From assembly GCF_019665785.1 (NCBI RefSeq), contig NZ_CP081149.1, positions 1,736,001-1,800,000 of the forward strand: 64,000 bases of DNA, in the 5' to 3' direction. This document shows positions 50,591 to 60,059 of this stretch, piece by piece (within the stretch, counting starts at the first letter, position 1; the number at the start of each line of letters is the position of its first letter). The notes below the pieces were generated by a model. It was not told the DNA's origin. It searched no databases and saw only the letters and a program-made list of their open reading frames with translations. Source of the DNA: Deefgea piscis. GTDB taxonomy: Bacteria; Pseudomonadota; Gammaproteobacteria; Burkholderiales; Chitinibacteraceae. The translations under genes were made by a program, and so were the position numbers.

Positions 50591-51595
50591 ATGAGTCGTT
50601 TTTTACAAGAAACATTATCAGGAAATACCGCCATCGCCTTGCCGTACTGCTTGCCGACAGGGGCTGGCGTACAGGTGATGGATGAGGGGGTGATTCGATT
50701 CGAGCCGCAAGACATCGATAATACGGCATTGGATTTGGTGATCTCCTGCGGTATTCATGGGAATGAAACTGCACCCGTTGAATTAGTCGATCAGCTGATT
50801 GAGCAAATCATGCTGGGTGCAATTAAAGTGCGCGCACGGGTGTTGTTTATTTTTGGCAATGTGGCGGCTTTGCGTTTAGGGCACCGTTTTGTTGAAGAAG
50901 ACATGAATCGACTGTTTTCTCGCACGCCAGAGGTGGAAGACGGCATTGAGAAAAGGCGCGCCGCCATGCTAGAAATGCATGTAATGCGGTTTTTTCAAGC
51001 CAATGCACAAGCGAAAAAACCTAGGTTTCATTACGATTTACATACGGCGATTCACGGTTCTTTGATTGAAAAGTTTGCAATTTATCCGCTACCTAAACCG
51101 GGAAATACCTTCTCGACCGTTGAAATCGCGCGTTTGTCATTGGCAGGGGTCGATACGGTGTTATTACAATCGACGGTATCGAGTACCTTTTCGTTTTTTT
51201 CCAGCCGACATTGTAATGCCGCAGCATTTACCATTGAGTTAGGTAGTGCGCGTCCGTTTGGCGAAAATCAGCAAATCGACTTATCAAAAATGGCCGCCTA
51301 TTTGCAGCAATTGATACAAGGGGAGCTGCCAACGCCAGATTTGGTGCCGGAGCAGGTGCAAGTATTCCGTGTTTCGCGTGAAGTGATTAAAAAAACCAAT
51401 GATTTTAAATTTGCCATTGATGGCAAAACAGATAACTTTACGCCCTTGGCGCAAGGTTTAGTTTTGGCGGAAGATCAAGGTGAGCAATTTATTGTTGAAG
51501 AGGCGAACGCACGGATTATTTTCCCTAATCCTGATGTGCCACCCGGTTTGCGCGCGGGCTTGGTGATTGTGCCAGCAAAAGATTTTGATATTTAA
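50591..51595 (+). CDS. astE: Succinylglutamate desuccinylase
   Basis: The last AST step: succinylglutamate to succinate and glutamate. The 334-residue zinc carboxypeptidase-like protein has metal ligands in VISCGIHGNETAPVELVDQL (His, Glu) and YDLHTAIHGS (His), and the catalytic Glu region FTIELGSARPFGEN. ATG 50591 is chosen; a GTG at 50585 is also in frame. It ends the operon with a strong terminator. Confidence 0.95.
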   Translation: MSRFLQETLSGNTAIALPYCLPTGAGVQVMDEGVIRFEPQDIDNTALDLVISCGIHGNETAPVELVDQLIEQIMLGAIKVRARVLFIFGNVAALRLGHRFVEEDMNRLFSRTPEVEDGIEKRRAAMLEMHVMRFFQANAQAKKPRFHYDLHTAIHGSLIEKFAIYPLPKPGNTFSTVEIARLSLAGVDTVLLQSTVSSTFSFFSSRHCNAAAFTIELGSARPFGENQQIDLSKMAAYLQQLIQGELPTPDLVPEQVQVFRVSREVIKKTNDFKFAIDGKTDNFTPLAQGLVLAEDQGEQFIVEEANARIIFPNPDVPPGLRAGLVIVPAKDFDI

Positions 51596-51608
51596 ATCGC
51601 GCATAATG

Positions 51609-51639
51609 TAAAAAAGCCATTCATTGAATGGCTTTTTTA
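51609..51639. terminator. Terminator between astE and the NlpC/P60 gene
   Basis: AAAAAGCCATTCA (51611-51623) pairs with TGAATGGCTTTTT (51625-51637). With A and T runs on both sides it can serve both convergent genes. Confidence 0.88.
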
Positions 51640-51656
51640 TTGGCTAAAATAAGTGA

Positions 51657-52586
51657 TTATTTTTTAGCTTGATTTGTCGCTTTGGGTTTTGCGCTGCTGG
51701 TTTTTGGGGCGACTTTACGCGGGGTTTTATTCGCCGGTTTTTTCGCCACATTTTTGTTAGCAGTTACTTTTTTACTACTTGCTTTGCGACTCGTCGTGGC
51801 GCTTTTTTGCGCTTTTGTCGTTTTACGGGCTTGTACTGTACTTGGCTTACTGGTAACAGTTGAGCATTGCGTCACCGTTTTTTTGTTCTTGCCTTTGCCG
51901 GTGGTTACTTTTTTACAAACTCGTTTGCTGCTACTGCTTGCTGATGAAGTCGCCACTGCGCTGCGTTTGTTTTCATTGCTGCTGGCAGTCAGCATGGCGT
52001 TTACATTTAAGCCTTCAGAGTTGCCTGCGTCGGCCATTCGACGCGCACCAGTAAAGCGCGTTGTCCAATAGTTAATGCCCATATTGGCCACTTCGACGCT
52101 GCGCCCAGCGCGTGGTGAATGAATGAAACGATTGTCACCCAGATAAATGCCAACGTGAGAGAACGTTCTGCCTAAGGTGTTGAAAAAAACCAAGTCGCCT
52201 GGTTTTAATTCTGATTTGTCGATGGTTTTACCTTTTTGCGCCATCTCGAAGGCGGTGCGAGGCAAGGTTAAATTCATCGAATTTTGAAAAACATAGCGAA
52301 TAAAACCGCTGCAATCGAGCCCCGATTCAGGCGTGTCGCCGCCCCAAGTGTATTTCACACCAATTAAGCTCATTGCAGATAAAAGTAAATCCTGAGCCGG
52401 TGTATAGTCAGCTTGTTTTTCAGCAGATTTTTTATTGCGCTTGGCTTTACTGGCGGTATTGCCGCTGGGTTTGTTGGCGCCCCAGCTACTTGGGGTCGCA
52501 ACTTCGCCAACTGGCATCTCCTCGTCGGCATAGACAGGGAGTGCGCTCAGGCTAAATAGTGTGGTGAGAATGATGATCCATTTCAT
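51657..52586 (-). CDS. NlpC/P60 endopeptidase with a long Lys/Ser/Thr-rich basic tail
   Basis: A 309-residue exported protein: signal peptide MKWIIILTTLFSLSALPVYA, a short linker, then an NlpC/P60 domain (about 65-180) with the catalytic Cys in GLDCSGFIRYVFQNSMNL and His in FSHVGIYLGDNRFIHSPRAG. The last 85 or so residues form a highly basic low-complexity tail made of KK, SK, TS and PK pieces. It contains two Cys (RVCKKV, TQCSTV) and resembles histone H1 or AlgP tails. The tail may bind cell-wall polymers or other polyanions. The frame is open from 52661; ATG 52586 starts the signal peptide. Confidence 0.88.
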   Translation of the reverse strand: MKWIIILTTLFSLSALPVYADEEMPVGEVATPSSWGANKPSGNTASKAKRNKKSAEKQADYTPAQDLLLSAMSLIGVKYTWGGDTPESGLDCSGFIRYVFQNSMNLTLPRTAFEMAQKGKTIDKSELKPGDLVFFNTLGRTFSHVGIYLGDNRFIHSPRAGRSVEVANMGINYWTTRFTGARRMADAGNSEGLNVNAMLTASSNENKRSAVATSSASSSSKRVCKKVTTGKGKNKKTVTQCSTVTSKPSTVQARKTTKAQKSATTSRKASSKKVTANKNVAKKPANKTPRKVAPKTSSAKPKATNQAKK

Positions 52587-52679
52587 GGGCAGGAACTGTA
52601 CGGATGTGGAATCGGGCTGTAAAGCATAAAATTGAAAAAATCCGAATTTTATTGGTTTCATTTAAGGAAATAGGACTGA

Positions 52680-54365
52680 ATGCTGAAAGAAACGTTCACA
52701 GTTGTGAGAGATTTACCTCGAGTGAGAGAGATTGTAGCGATTTTGATTCGTTATGGCCTTGGCAATTTGGTGCAAAAATTAGGCTTGAACAAAGGAATAG
52801 AACGCGCTAGCGATGCCTTACATTTGCCCGGTGAGCATGAAATTGAATTGCTTGAGCCGGCAGTACGTGTTCGACAAGCATTAGAGCAATTGGGCCCGAC
52901 ATTTATTAAATTGGGTCAGGTTTTAGCCACTCGGGTGGATATGTTTACCCCCGATTGGATTGCTGAATTTGAGAAATTACAAAGTGAAGTACCACCGCTG
53001 GATTTTGCCATTTTATTGCCCGAATTACAGCAGTTGTTAGGCGATGATCCGCATGCGATTTTTAAAGCTTTAGATCCCATTCCTGTGGGCTCAGCTTCAA
53101 TCGCTCAGGTGCATCGAGCGCAGTTGCAAGACGGTACTGAGGTCGTGTTAAAGATTCGCCGGCCGGGGATTATTCCAAAAATTGAAGCCGATTTACGTAT
53201 TTTGCGGCACATTGCCAGCTTGGCTGAATTTGAGTTTCCAGATTTGCGGCGTTATCAGCCGGTGCGGATTGTGGATGAGTTTGCCAAGTCGCTGCGTCGA
53301 GAGCTGAATTTGTCGACCGAAGCGCGTAATTTAGAGCGCTTTGTACAAAATTTTGCAGCGCATGATGAAATTGAAATTCCACGCATTTGGTGGCAATGGA
53401 CTGGCGAGAGTTTGAATGTACAAAGTTATATCGGCGGGATCGCGGGCAATGATTTAGCGGCAGTCGATGCCGCAGGCATGGACAGAAAAGTATTGGCTGC
53501 CCGTGGCGCGGATGCCGTACTCAAAATGGTGTTAATCGATGGTTATTTTCATGCCGACCCACATCCTGGTAATGTGAAGTATTTGCCGGGCAACCGGATT
53601 GCGTTTCTTGATTTTGGTATGGTTGGCCGTTTGCCACGGCCACGGCGCGATCAAATTGTCGATTTATTGGCCGCTTTATCGCAGCGCGATGAACATGGCA
53701 TTTTAAATGTATTGCTCGAGTGGACCGGCGACACCTTGGTGGATGAGGCTAAATTGGCCAGTGATATTGCTGATTTTATGTTTAATTACGAGAATCTACC
53801 GCTAAAAGACGTTCCGTTTGGGCATATGCTCAACGATGTTGCCGTCATTATGAGGGATCATGAAATTACATTGCCGTCGGACTTAACCTTGTTATTTAAA
53901 GCACTGATCACCTTGGAAGGTTTGGGGCGCCAGCTTGATCCGGAATTTAAAATGGTGCCACATCTGACGCCATTTGTGAAAGAAGTCATTCTTGAGCGCT
54001 TGAGTCCTAAAGCTTGGTTTAAAACCAGTAAAGACAATGTGTTTGAAGCATTTAGTGTGTTGTCCGGTTTGCCAAGTGATATTGGTAAGCTGATCAAACA
54101 AGCTAGACGCGGTAGTTTGAAGGTGGATTTGGACTTAAAACGCTTAGATCGTTTTGGCAGTTTACTGGCAAAAAGTGCCAATCGCTTGACGATGGGAATT
54201 GTGACTGGCGCATTGATTATTGGCTCATCGATTGCCATGACAATTAAGACAGGGCCCACTTTATTGGGGATGCCTTTATTGGGATTTTTGGGATTTGTGG
54301 TCGCCTTGGTCAATGCGATTTGGTTGATGTTTGCGATTTGGGCTTCAGGCAAAGACGAGCGCTAA
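52680..54365 (+). CDS. ubiB: Ubiquinone biosynthesis protein kinase-like UbiB
   Basis: A 561-residue atypical kinase of the ABC1/ADCK family needed for ubiquinone synthesis. Motifs are the KxGQ-type LGPTFIKLGQVLATRVDMF, the A-rich loop GSASIAQVHRAQL, the Lys in TEVVLKIRRPG, and the catalytic DGYFHADPHPGNV with FLDFGMVGRLPR. Two C-terminal hydrophobic helices (MGIVTGALIIGSSIAM, LLGFLGFVVALVNAIWLMFA) anchor it. ATG 52680 follows AAGGAAATAGGA. It stands alone, not next to ubiE or ubiJ, and its end overlaps the convergent glycosylase gene by 4 bp. Confidence 0.94.
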   Translation: MLKETFTVVRDLPRVREIVAILIRYGLGNLVQKLGLNKGIERASDALHLPGEHEIELLEPAVRVRQALEQLGPTFIKLGQVLATRVDMFTPDWIAEFEKLQSEVPPLDFAILLPELQQLLGDDPHAIFKALDPIPVGSASIAQVHRAQLQDGTEVVLKIRRPGIIPKIEADLRILRHIASLAEFEFPDLRRYQPVRIVDEFAKSLRRELNLSTEARNLERFVQNFAAHDEIEIPRIWWQWTGESLNVQSYIGGIAGNDLAAVDAAGMDRKVLAARGADAVLKMVLIDGYFHADPHPGNVKYLPGNRIAFLDFGMVGRLPRPRRDQIVDLLAALSQRDEHGILNVLLEWTGDTLVDEAKLASDIADFMFNYENLPLKDVPFGHMLNDVAVIMRDHEITLPSDLTLLFKALITLEGLGRQLDPEFKMVPHLTPFVKEVILERLSPKAWFKTSKDNVFEAFSVLSGLPSDIGKLIKQARRGSLKVDLDLKRLDRFGSLLAKSANRLTMGIVTGALIIGSSIAMTIKTGPTLLGMPLLGFLGFVVALVNAIWLMFAIWASGKDER

Positions 54366-54859
54366 GTTTTTAAATAAGGGCTTAGCGCAGTGAGCCAAGC
54401 CTTGGTCTTATGACTCTTATTAAGGGTATAGGCAGGGCTACTCGATGGTAAGACGACTTGCTCGATATACCCTGGTATAAGTTTGCTGCCGTATTTGGCT
54501 GCTGCTTGGCCATTAAAAGCCACTAACTGCAGTTGAGCTTGCGCTCTACACCATGCGTCAAGCGGATTGAATTGTGGTGTTTGGATTGCGGCATCAAGGC
54601 TGCCAACGCGGCTAGCTTGTTGCACCACATCCCAAAGCGCAATGCCGTGTTGCTTGATGAGGGTGTAGCGTTCAGCAAATGGACGTTGTGTTAAGTCGAC
54701 GGCAATCAATTGGCTGATGATGTGCCAAAAGGCGTTCCTCGGGTGGGCATAGTAATGCCCAGCATTGAGTGAGGCGTCGCCTGGCAAACTGCCTAAAATT
54801 AAGATGCGGCTATTGGCATCAAACACCGCATTAAAGCTAGATTTTTGTAGCTCAGACAT
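54362..54859 (-). CDS. DNA-deoxyinosine (hypoxanthine) glycosylase, UDG superfamily family 6
   Basis: A 165-residue base-excision repair enzyme. The motif pair ILILGSLPGDASL with YYAHPRNAFWHI and the late LPSSSPAYT are those of family 6 (HDG) glycosylases, which remove deaminated adenine. Mug-type uracil glycosylases are the main alternative. It starts 4 bp after the stop of the chemotaxis receptor gene on the same strand, so it may be cotranscribed. Its stop codon overlaps the end of ubiB. Confidence 0.82.
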   Translation of the reverse strand: MSELQKSSFNAVFDANSRILILGSLPGDASLNAGHYYAHPRNAFWHIISQLIAVDLTQRPFAERYTLIKQHGIALWDVVQQASRVGSLDAAIQTPQFNPLDAWCRAQAQLQLVAFNGQAAAKYGSKLIPGYIEQVVLPSSSPAYTLNKSHKTKAWLTALSPYLKT

Positions 54860-54863
54860 GCAT

Positions 54864-56657
54864 TTAGGCGCTGGCTAAAATCGCATTACCATCAAACCCT
54901 AAGCGCAATCCACCCCAGTGTCGACCATTGACAGTGATAGGGACATCGATTTCCGTCATGATTTCGCCGGTATCGCGAACATAGGTTTGCAATAAAAAGC
55001 GTTCGGTATTGCGTGCGGCACGCAGCCCAGCGGGGTCGTTAAAAATACGTTGGTGACGGCTTTCGATCAAGTCAATGGCGCTTTCTCCGGTTGGCGCTTT
55101 GGCATACCAGCTATTGTGGGTCGGCGCGTAGCCATTGCAGTCAACGGCTAAAACAAAGCGCCCGCCAGGCGCGTTTTTGGCGAGTTCATCGTAAAGTGGT
55201 TGGATGTCCGACACAAAGTGCGCGTTGTATTCGGTTTGATATTTTTGTGGTTGGGTATTGGGTAAGGGGCGATAGCTGTGGTCAAACACATTGATGCCAC
55301 GCTGATGGAGTGCCTCTATTTGGGCGGCAATCCGATCGCGGTATTGGCATACCGAAGAGATACTGGAATCAAGCGCGCCTTGGCCCACGGTAAAACGGCC
55401 AATCATGGCTTGGACTTTTTCTGCCGCTTGCGCCACATCAAAAGAAGATTGCGCTGAACGCCCCATTTTTTCATTCACCCCGAGTGATAGCTGGTGAATC
55501 TCTGACACGTTGGCATTGACCAAATTATTGGCGCTGGTGAAGTTTTCGAGTGTTTGAGCAATGCCTGTTAAGGCTTGAGCGGTCATTTCAAAATCTTGCA
55601 TCAATTGTGCAAACTGCAATGATGCCTTCGCAACAGCATCTCTTGTTAAGTTGGCATCCGTGGTAATCATGGCGGTTTCGGCCAAAGTTTCGGCCACTTG
55701 GCTGAGCATATTGTCGATATCGTTGGATATTTCATCGGTTGCGACGCCGACTTTTTCTGCCAGTTTACGTACTTCATCGGCGACGACGGCAAAACCACGC
55801 CCTTGTTCACCGGCACGTGCAGCTTCAATGGCGGCATTTAGCGCTAATAAATTGGTTTGTCCGGCAATTTCTTTGATCAAATCAACAATGGTTTTGATGC
55901 TGGCTGAACGTTGATTTAATCCGTCAACGGTGTGGTTGAAAGACGCAATTTTATGCGTGATCGCATTGATGCGCGTGGTGACGTCTTGTAGTTCACTTGA
56001 TGATTGTCGCGCCATTTGTAAATTTTGTGCTGTCGTTTGCGCAATTTCGCCAGTGCGGTGCGAGACATGGTTAATGCCTTCGGTTGTTGCATTGCTGGCG
56101 TTGACGACATTTCTGGCTAGCGTATCTTGCTGGGCGGTGGCAGACGCTGAATCTTTGATGTTTTTTTGTGATTTGGCTGCCTCAAGCGCCATGCCAACCG
56201 TCATGGTTTGTACATTGGCAATGATGTCTCGTTGTTTACTTAAAAAACGGTTGCAGGTAAGGGCGAGTTGGCTAATTTCATCGGAGTAGGGGGCTGGAAT
56301 ATCCTTTGAAAGATCCCCTTCGTGACTAGCGGCCTCGTCAAAAACTTGATCGATGCGTTGTACCGGTTTGGTAATCCAAAAATGAAAATAAGTAATTTCA
56401 ATGACACAGAGTAATACAGTAAGGGCGGTGCAGGCGATGGCAAACCATTGCAAATGCTGAATTTCTTGCAGTATCAGTTGGCTGGTAGCCGGAGCTAGTT
56501 GCGCGAGCGTGGGGCTGAGTTTGGATTCAAGTTGGTGGCTGGCGATGAGGAGTAATGTCGGAAAGATTAAAAATAAGCCAATAAAAGCAAATTTTTTAGC
56601 CAACGTTGAGATAAATCTGCGTTCCAGTGCAGTGTGTAATTCGATAACCCAGCTCAT
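54864..56657 (-). CDS. Methyl-accepting chemotaxis protein with C-terminal sensor-like domain
   Basis: A 597-residue receptor. Two N-terminal membrane segments ([17 protein letters not shown] and [19 protein letters not shown]) are separated by only about 30 residues, so there is almost no periplasmic sensor. HAMP follows, then the signalling hairpin [20 protein letters not shown] with [16 protein letters not shown]. About 150 more residues follow the signalling region and include [34 protein letters not shown] and [15 protein letters not shown]. This pattern recurs in other receptors and looks like a cytoplasmic ligand- or redox-sensing domain. The ligand is unknown. Confidence 0.9.
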   Translation of the reverse strand: MSWVIELHTALERRFISTLAKKFAFIGLFLIFPTLLLIASHQLESKLSPTLAQLAPATSQLILQEIQHLQWFAIACTALTVLLCVIEITYFHFWITKPVQRIDQVFDEAASHEGDLSKDIPAPYSDEISQLALTCNRFLSKQRDIIANVQTMTVGMALEAAKSQKNIKDSASATAQQDTLARNVVNASNATTEGINHVSHRTGEIAQTTAQNLQMARQSSSELQDVTTRINAITHKIASFNHTVDGLNQRSASIKTIVDLIKEIAGQTNLLALNAAIEAARAGEQGRGFAVVADEVRKLAEKVGVATDEISNDIDNMLSQVAETLAETAMITTDANLTRDAVAKASLQFAQLMQDFEMTAQALTGIAQTLENFTSANNLVNANVSEIHQLSLGVNEKMGRSAQSSFDVAQAAEKVQAMIGRFTVGQGALDSSISSVCQYRDRIAAQIEALHQRGINVFDHSYRPLPNTQPQKYQTEYNAHFVSDIQPLYDELAKNAPGGRFVLAVDCNGYAPTHNSWYAKAPTGESAIDLIESRHQRIFNDPAGLRAARNTERFLLQTYVRDTGEIMTEIDVPITVNGRHWGGLRLGFDGNAILASA

Positions 56658-56881
56658 GGCGTACCTGTCTTGGTATTTTATTATTTTAGGGTGCGCGCCA
56701 CGGTGTGGTGCGGGTTGAATTACTCAAGCCGAGCGATGTGTATTTGTACAATGTTTGCTGGCTTGAGCTGGCAATTTTTTGCTGTTGCCAAGGTGTACAT
56801 TGAATATACCGACCTTATTGCCAAGACATAAAGCTTAAGCAATGTGTGTAGTCTTATGTACAGCTTGTGCCATTTGCGGGT

Positions 56882-57295
56882 TTATTCGCCAAAAGCTATC
56901 GCTAAATCGTCGAGTGATAAATGCCATTTTTTGAGCATGCGGCTAAATACTGCTAATTCAGCGTCGCAAATTTCTTGGTCTGATTTGGCGATGTCCAGTG
57001 CTAGTGCCGCCAATTGCAGACGTTTTTGTGGCTCATCAATCGTTTCAAGTAGATCGTCAATTCGTTGCTTATCAATTAAGCGAATTTGGCCGTTTTCATC
57101 GGCTTCATCACTGATATCGGCGCAATAAGCTTGTAATACTTGGATGAAGCCTTTGCGGGTAATGCCAAGAATTTCATAGGCGCGTAAGTGTTCTAGTTCT
57201 TCGATTTCTTCTGGGTCAAAACTACCATCACACATCATTTGCATGACTAAGATACGTGCCATGGCTTCTGGGCTATTGCTAGGGTATTTTTTCAT
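56882..57295 (-). CDS. TerB-like protein
   Basis: A 137-residue acidic, all-helical protein. The pattern MARILVMQMMCDGSFDPEEIEEL, then LQLAALALDIAKSDQEICDAELAVFSRML, is that of the TerB/DjlA-N superfamily, where paired acidic residues are thought to bind metal. TerB belongs to tellurite and stress-response systems, but no other ter genes are near, so the role here is open. It starts two bases after the stop of the thioesterase gene, so the two are coupled. Confidence 0.8.
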   Translation of the reverse strand: MKKYPSNSPEAMARILVMQMMCDGSFDPEEIEELEHLRAYEILGITRKGFIQVLQAYCADISDEADENGQIRLIDKQRIDDLLETIDEPQKRLQLAALALDIAKSDQEICDAELAVFSRMLKKWHLSLDDLAIAFGE

Positions 57296-57297
57296 TT

Positions 57298-57732
57298 CTA
57301 TTGTTGCTCCTGACTTTTTATCGCCTGCCGAAAAGGAATCGGCAAGGACGTGATTTTTCGTTCGGTATAGCTAAAGCAGGCCATGGTTGTTTTTGCTTTA
57401 GCAATTGGATGTGCTTGGGTGCTTACATCATAATAAAGTTCAAACCGAGTTTGACTGATTTCGTCAATCCCAAGGCGAATCTGCAACACGTCACCATAAA
57501 AGGCCTCGTGTAAGAAAATAACGGCAACATCACTTAAAATTAAACCTGCGCCACCGATGTCAACTTCACTGTGATACCCCAGATGAGCGAGCCATTGCAA
57601 CCTTGCTTCATGCAGTAAGCCCAGTAAGGCATCATGCGCTAAATGCTGGCCGTAGTTAATATCGGTAATTCGAACCGTAATATTGCACTGAAATAGATTG
57701 CACTCTGGTAAGTCGAGTTTAATTCGTGGCAT
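57298..57732 (-). CDS. Hot-dog fold acyl-CoA thioesterase family protein
   Basis: A 144-residue single hot-dog domain of the 4HBT type: the strand and helix around VRITDINYGQHLAHDALLGLLHEARLQWLAHLGY (the Asp-Asn region is catalytic in relatives), then LSDVAVIFLHEAFYGDVLQI. The substrate is unknown. The frame is open from 57849, but that would overlap the divergent universal stress gene. ATG 57732 (MPRIKLDLPEC) is chosen. It is the first gene of a pair with the TerB-like gene. Confidence 0.82.
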   Translation of the reverse strand: MPRIKLDLPECNLFQCNITVRITDINYGQHLAHDALLGLLHEARLQWLAHLGYHSEVDIGGAGLILSDVAVIFLHEAFYGDVLQIRLGIDEISQTRFELYYDVSTQAHPIAKAKTTMACFSYTERKITSLPIPFRQAIKSQEQQ

Positions 57733-57840
57733 AGTTGGATTTAAGTATTGATGTAGCTTTGAGTTTAAGCGCGTCAGCACATTGCCGCAATAAGCTTTGT
57801 CCTGTAAGACTAAAGAAGTTATTTTGGAGGAATTTGCCCT

Positions 57841-58296
57841 ATGTATCAACGTATCTTAGTGCCAGTCGATCATAGCGATACCAGTGCTGCGGCACTACAA
57901 GAAGCAAAACGTCTTGCTGGGGAGCAACGGGCGGTACTTCGGCTGATTCATGTGATTGACCTGGCGCAGTTTGCTTGGAGTGCCAATGAATTTTTGGATG
58001 TGCCGCAATTACAGGCCTCGCTTCGCGTTGGCGGGCAGGCATTGCTTGACTCGCGAGCTGAAGAGTTACGTGCGCTAGGTTTAACGGTTGACGTGGCTTT
58101 AGTTGAAATCTGGGGCGGACAAATTGCGCGCACGATTGTCGATGAGGGTGAAAAATGGCATGCCGAGCTGCTGGTCATGGGTACGCATGGTTATGGCGGT
58201 TTGACTCACCTCTTGCTTGGGAGTGTGGCTGAAGGCGTGCTTCGCTACGCTAAAACCCCGGTTTTATTGGTGAGAGCGCCTGAGCATGCCGCTTAA
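57841..58296 (+). CDS. Universal stress protein (UspA family)
   Basis: A 151-residue UspA-fold protein. The ATP-binding pattern G-x2-G-x9-G-S is exact in GTHGYGGLTHLLLGSVAEGV, and the start MYQRILVPVDHSDTSAAAL is typical. ATG 57841 has GGAGG upstream. It is divergent from the thioesterase gene and overlaps the radical SAM gene by 11 bp, suggesting translational coupling. Confidence 0.93.
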   Translation: MYQRILVPVDHSDTSAAALQEAKRLAGEQRAVLRLIHVIDLAQFAWSANEFLDVPQLQASLRVGGQALLDSRAEELRALGLTVDVALVEIWGGQIARTIVDEGEKWHAELLVMGTHGYGGLTHLLLGSVAEGVLRYAKTPVLLVRAPEHAA

Positions 58297-59155
58297 AACA
58301 CAATGGATTGCACCGCTACAGGTGAATGATCATCGGCGAGATATTGCAGGTTTGACGTATGTTTACCCAGTGGTGTCCCGTCGTGCTGGCGGGGTTTCGG
58401 TTGGTATCAACTTAAACCCAAACAACGCCTGTAATTGGCGCTGCGTGTATTGCCAAGTGCCTGACCTGCAAAGAGGGTCCGCGCCAGAAATCGCCTTGCC
58501 ACAGTTGGATCTTGAGTTGGATTTGATGCTGGGAGACATTGTAAACGGCGATTTTATGGCTCGAGCTGTTCCCGATGGCTTGCGCCGATTTAATGATATT
58601 GCATTTTCAGGCAATGGCGAGCCAACGACTTCGGGGCAGTTTGCTGAATGTGTGGCCATTGTTGAGCGGGCGTTAGATCGCTTTGCGCTTCGCGGGCAAA
58701 TCAAAGTGGTACTGATCACCAATGGTAGTCAGCTCGATAAAGCCAGTGTGCAGCTGGCTCTTAAAACCATGGCCTCGTTGCGTGGAGAGGTTTGGTTTAA
58801 GGTCGATCGTGCGCCACAGGATGATTTTGAATGGGTTAATCAAATTCGATTGAATCGGCAGCAAGTAACGCGCCGCTTGGCGCTAGCTGCTGCTTTGTGC
58901 CCAACATGGATACAGACGTGCATGTTTGCTGTGGATGGGCAGTTGCCCTCAGAGGCCGAGTTGCAGGCTTATTTAACGTTTTTGGCGCAACAAATTGAGG
59001 CGGGTGTGAAGCTAGAAGGGGTGTTGCTGTATGGGATTGCTCGTGCTTCGATGCAAGCAGAGGCATCGCAGCTCAGCGCCGCGCCCACGGAGTGGATGCA
59101 GCGCTTAGCTGAGCGAATTACTGCTTTGGGTTTGTCAGTTAAGCTGGCGGCTTAG
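58286..59155 (+). CDS. Radical SAM protein of unknown substrate
   Basis: A 289-residue radical SAM enzyme. The iron-sulfur motif CxxxCxxC is in NPNNACNWRCVYCQVPDL, followed by the SAM-binding stretch IAFSGNGEPTTSGQF and VLITNGSQLDKASV. The layout resembles short radical SAM proteins of the TYW1/MoaA-like group, but no specific reaction can be given. It overlaps the universal stress gene, and its stop overlaps that of the convergent XRE gene by 4 bp. Confidence 0.85.
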   Translation: MPLKTQWIAPLQVNDHRRDIAGLTYVYPVVSRRAGGVSVGINLNPNNACNWRCVYCQVPDLQRGSAPEIALPQLDLELDLMLGDIVNGDFMARAVPDGLRRFNDIAFSGNGEPTTSGQFAECVAIVERALDRFALRGQIKVVLITNGSQLDKASVQLALKTMASLRGEVWFKVDRAPQDDFEWVNQIRLNRQQVTRRLALAAALCPTWIQTCMFAVDGQLPSEAELQAYLTFLAQQIEAGVKLEGVLLYGIARASMQAEASQLSAAPTEWMQRLAERITALGLSVKLAA

Positions 59156-59442
59156 TGACTTGCTGCTTCGTTTTGCTGTGCTTTTTGTAGTAATTCATCC
59201 ATAAGTTCTGGACGTTCGCTGCGCAAAAGCTCGAGTACTTGAATTTCTTCTTTACGTAGCTTGGCTAGATCAATGCCTTCGATGTGAACAACGCGTAATA
59301 ATTCGGCTACTGGTTTAGGCATGTTGCGACCACTTTCGTAGCGCGAGCCGCCACTTTGCGTTACGCCAATTTGACTCCAGAAGTCTTGCTGGTTCATGCC
59401 CAATTGTTTACGGATATCGCGCGGGCTGAATTTCTTGGTCAT
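59152..59442 (-). CDS. XRE-family transcriptional regulator
   Basis: A 96-residue DNA-binding protein. The helix-turn-helix is in IRKQLGMNQQDFWSQIGVTQ with the recognition part SGGSRYESGRNMPKPVAELL. A short acidic helical tail follows. The frame is open from 59511, but ATG 59442 has AAAGGA six bases upstream. No toxin partner is adjacent. Its target is unknown. Confidence 0.85.
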   Translation of the reverse strand: MTKKFSPRDIRKQLGMNQQDFWSQIGVTQSGGSRYESGRNMPKPVAELLRVVHIEGIDLAKLRKEEIQVLELLRSERPELMDELLQKAQQNEAASH

Positions 59443-60059
59443 GTTGGGTCCTTTGTATTGCATGATGATTAGATTTTCTTTCATCATATAAGTCATCAAA
59501 GTGAGAAACACGGCACTATTCCATATGACTAATGGTGTCTTATTTACTCGCGCAAAATGAATAATTTTGTTAGGCAGGCTATTTCAGTTAGAAAGTAGTG
59601 AGGCATTTTGTCAATTGTGTGATGTATTGCCCTCTTTGTTTGGTGGGGCGTGCTCTTGTGGGCAATACGGTATGGTTTGAACGATTTGCGTGCAACAAGC
59701 AATCTAAATGATTGGCGTGCTCAACGCAGGGCGGTGTCGTGTTTTCGTTTTGCTGCGGTGTTTGATGTTGCGCGAATCCTACAAAATCGGTCGTTCAACG
59801 GCTGTTGTGCGATTTTTTTTGAAGACTTAGTTGTGGGGGGGTGAGGCGTAATTCATGCGTGCGTGTTCCGATTGATCTTTATGTGGATTGTTCTTTCGAT
59901 ATGCTGTCAATTTGATATGAGTTGATTGCTGTTAAATGACGTAATCTTGCCCTTAAAGCAAGGCTGGGTGTTGGGTAAATAGGGTATTGCGGCTTGTCGC
60001 AATATGCCTTCTGTGCTAACTTCGGGAGTTCCCCGATAGTCTCTTTTGCGATGATTGTT
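59443..60059. other. 617-bp intergenic region before leuC, with small hairpins
   Basis: No gene is supported; a 64-codon frame at 59650-59844 lacks a ribosome site and family features. It holds GTATTGCCC and GGGCAATAC (59624-59632, 59660-59668) and three short stem-loops just before leuC: 59946-59962, 59985-60004 (TATTGCG with CGCAATA) and 60022-60036 (TCGGG with CCCGA, then TAGTCTCTTTT). The last could be an attenuator. I found no leucine-rich leader peptide. Confidence 0.4.

Noticed and set aside
51682..52071. A 129-codon hydrophobic open frame opposite the NlpC/P60 tail
   Set aside because: It is the complement of the Lys/Ser/Thr-rich tail, which gives Phe/Leu/Val-rich antisense; it has no ribosome site.
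59650..59844. A 64-codon frame upstream of leuC as a gene or leader peptide
   Set aside because: It has no ribosome site and no run of leucine codons, and it lies too far from leuC for classic attenuation.
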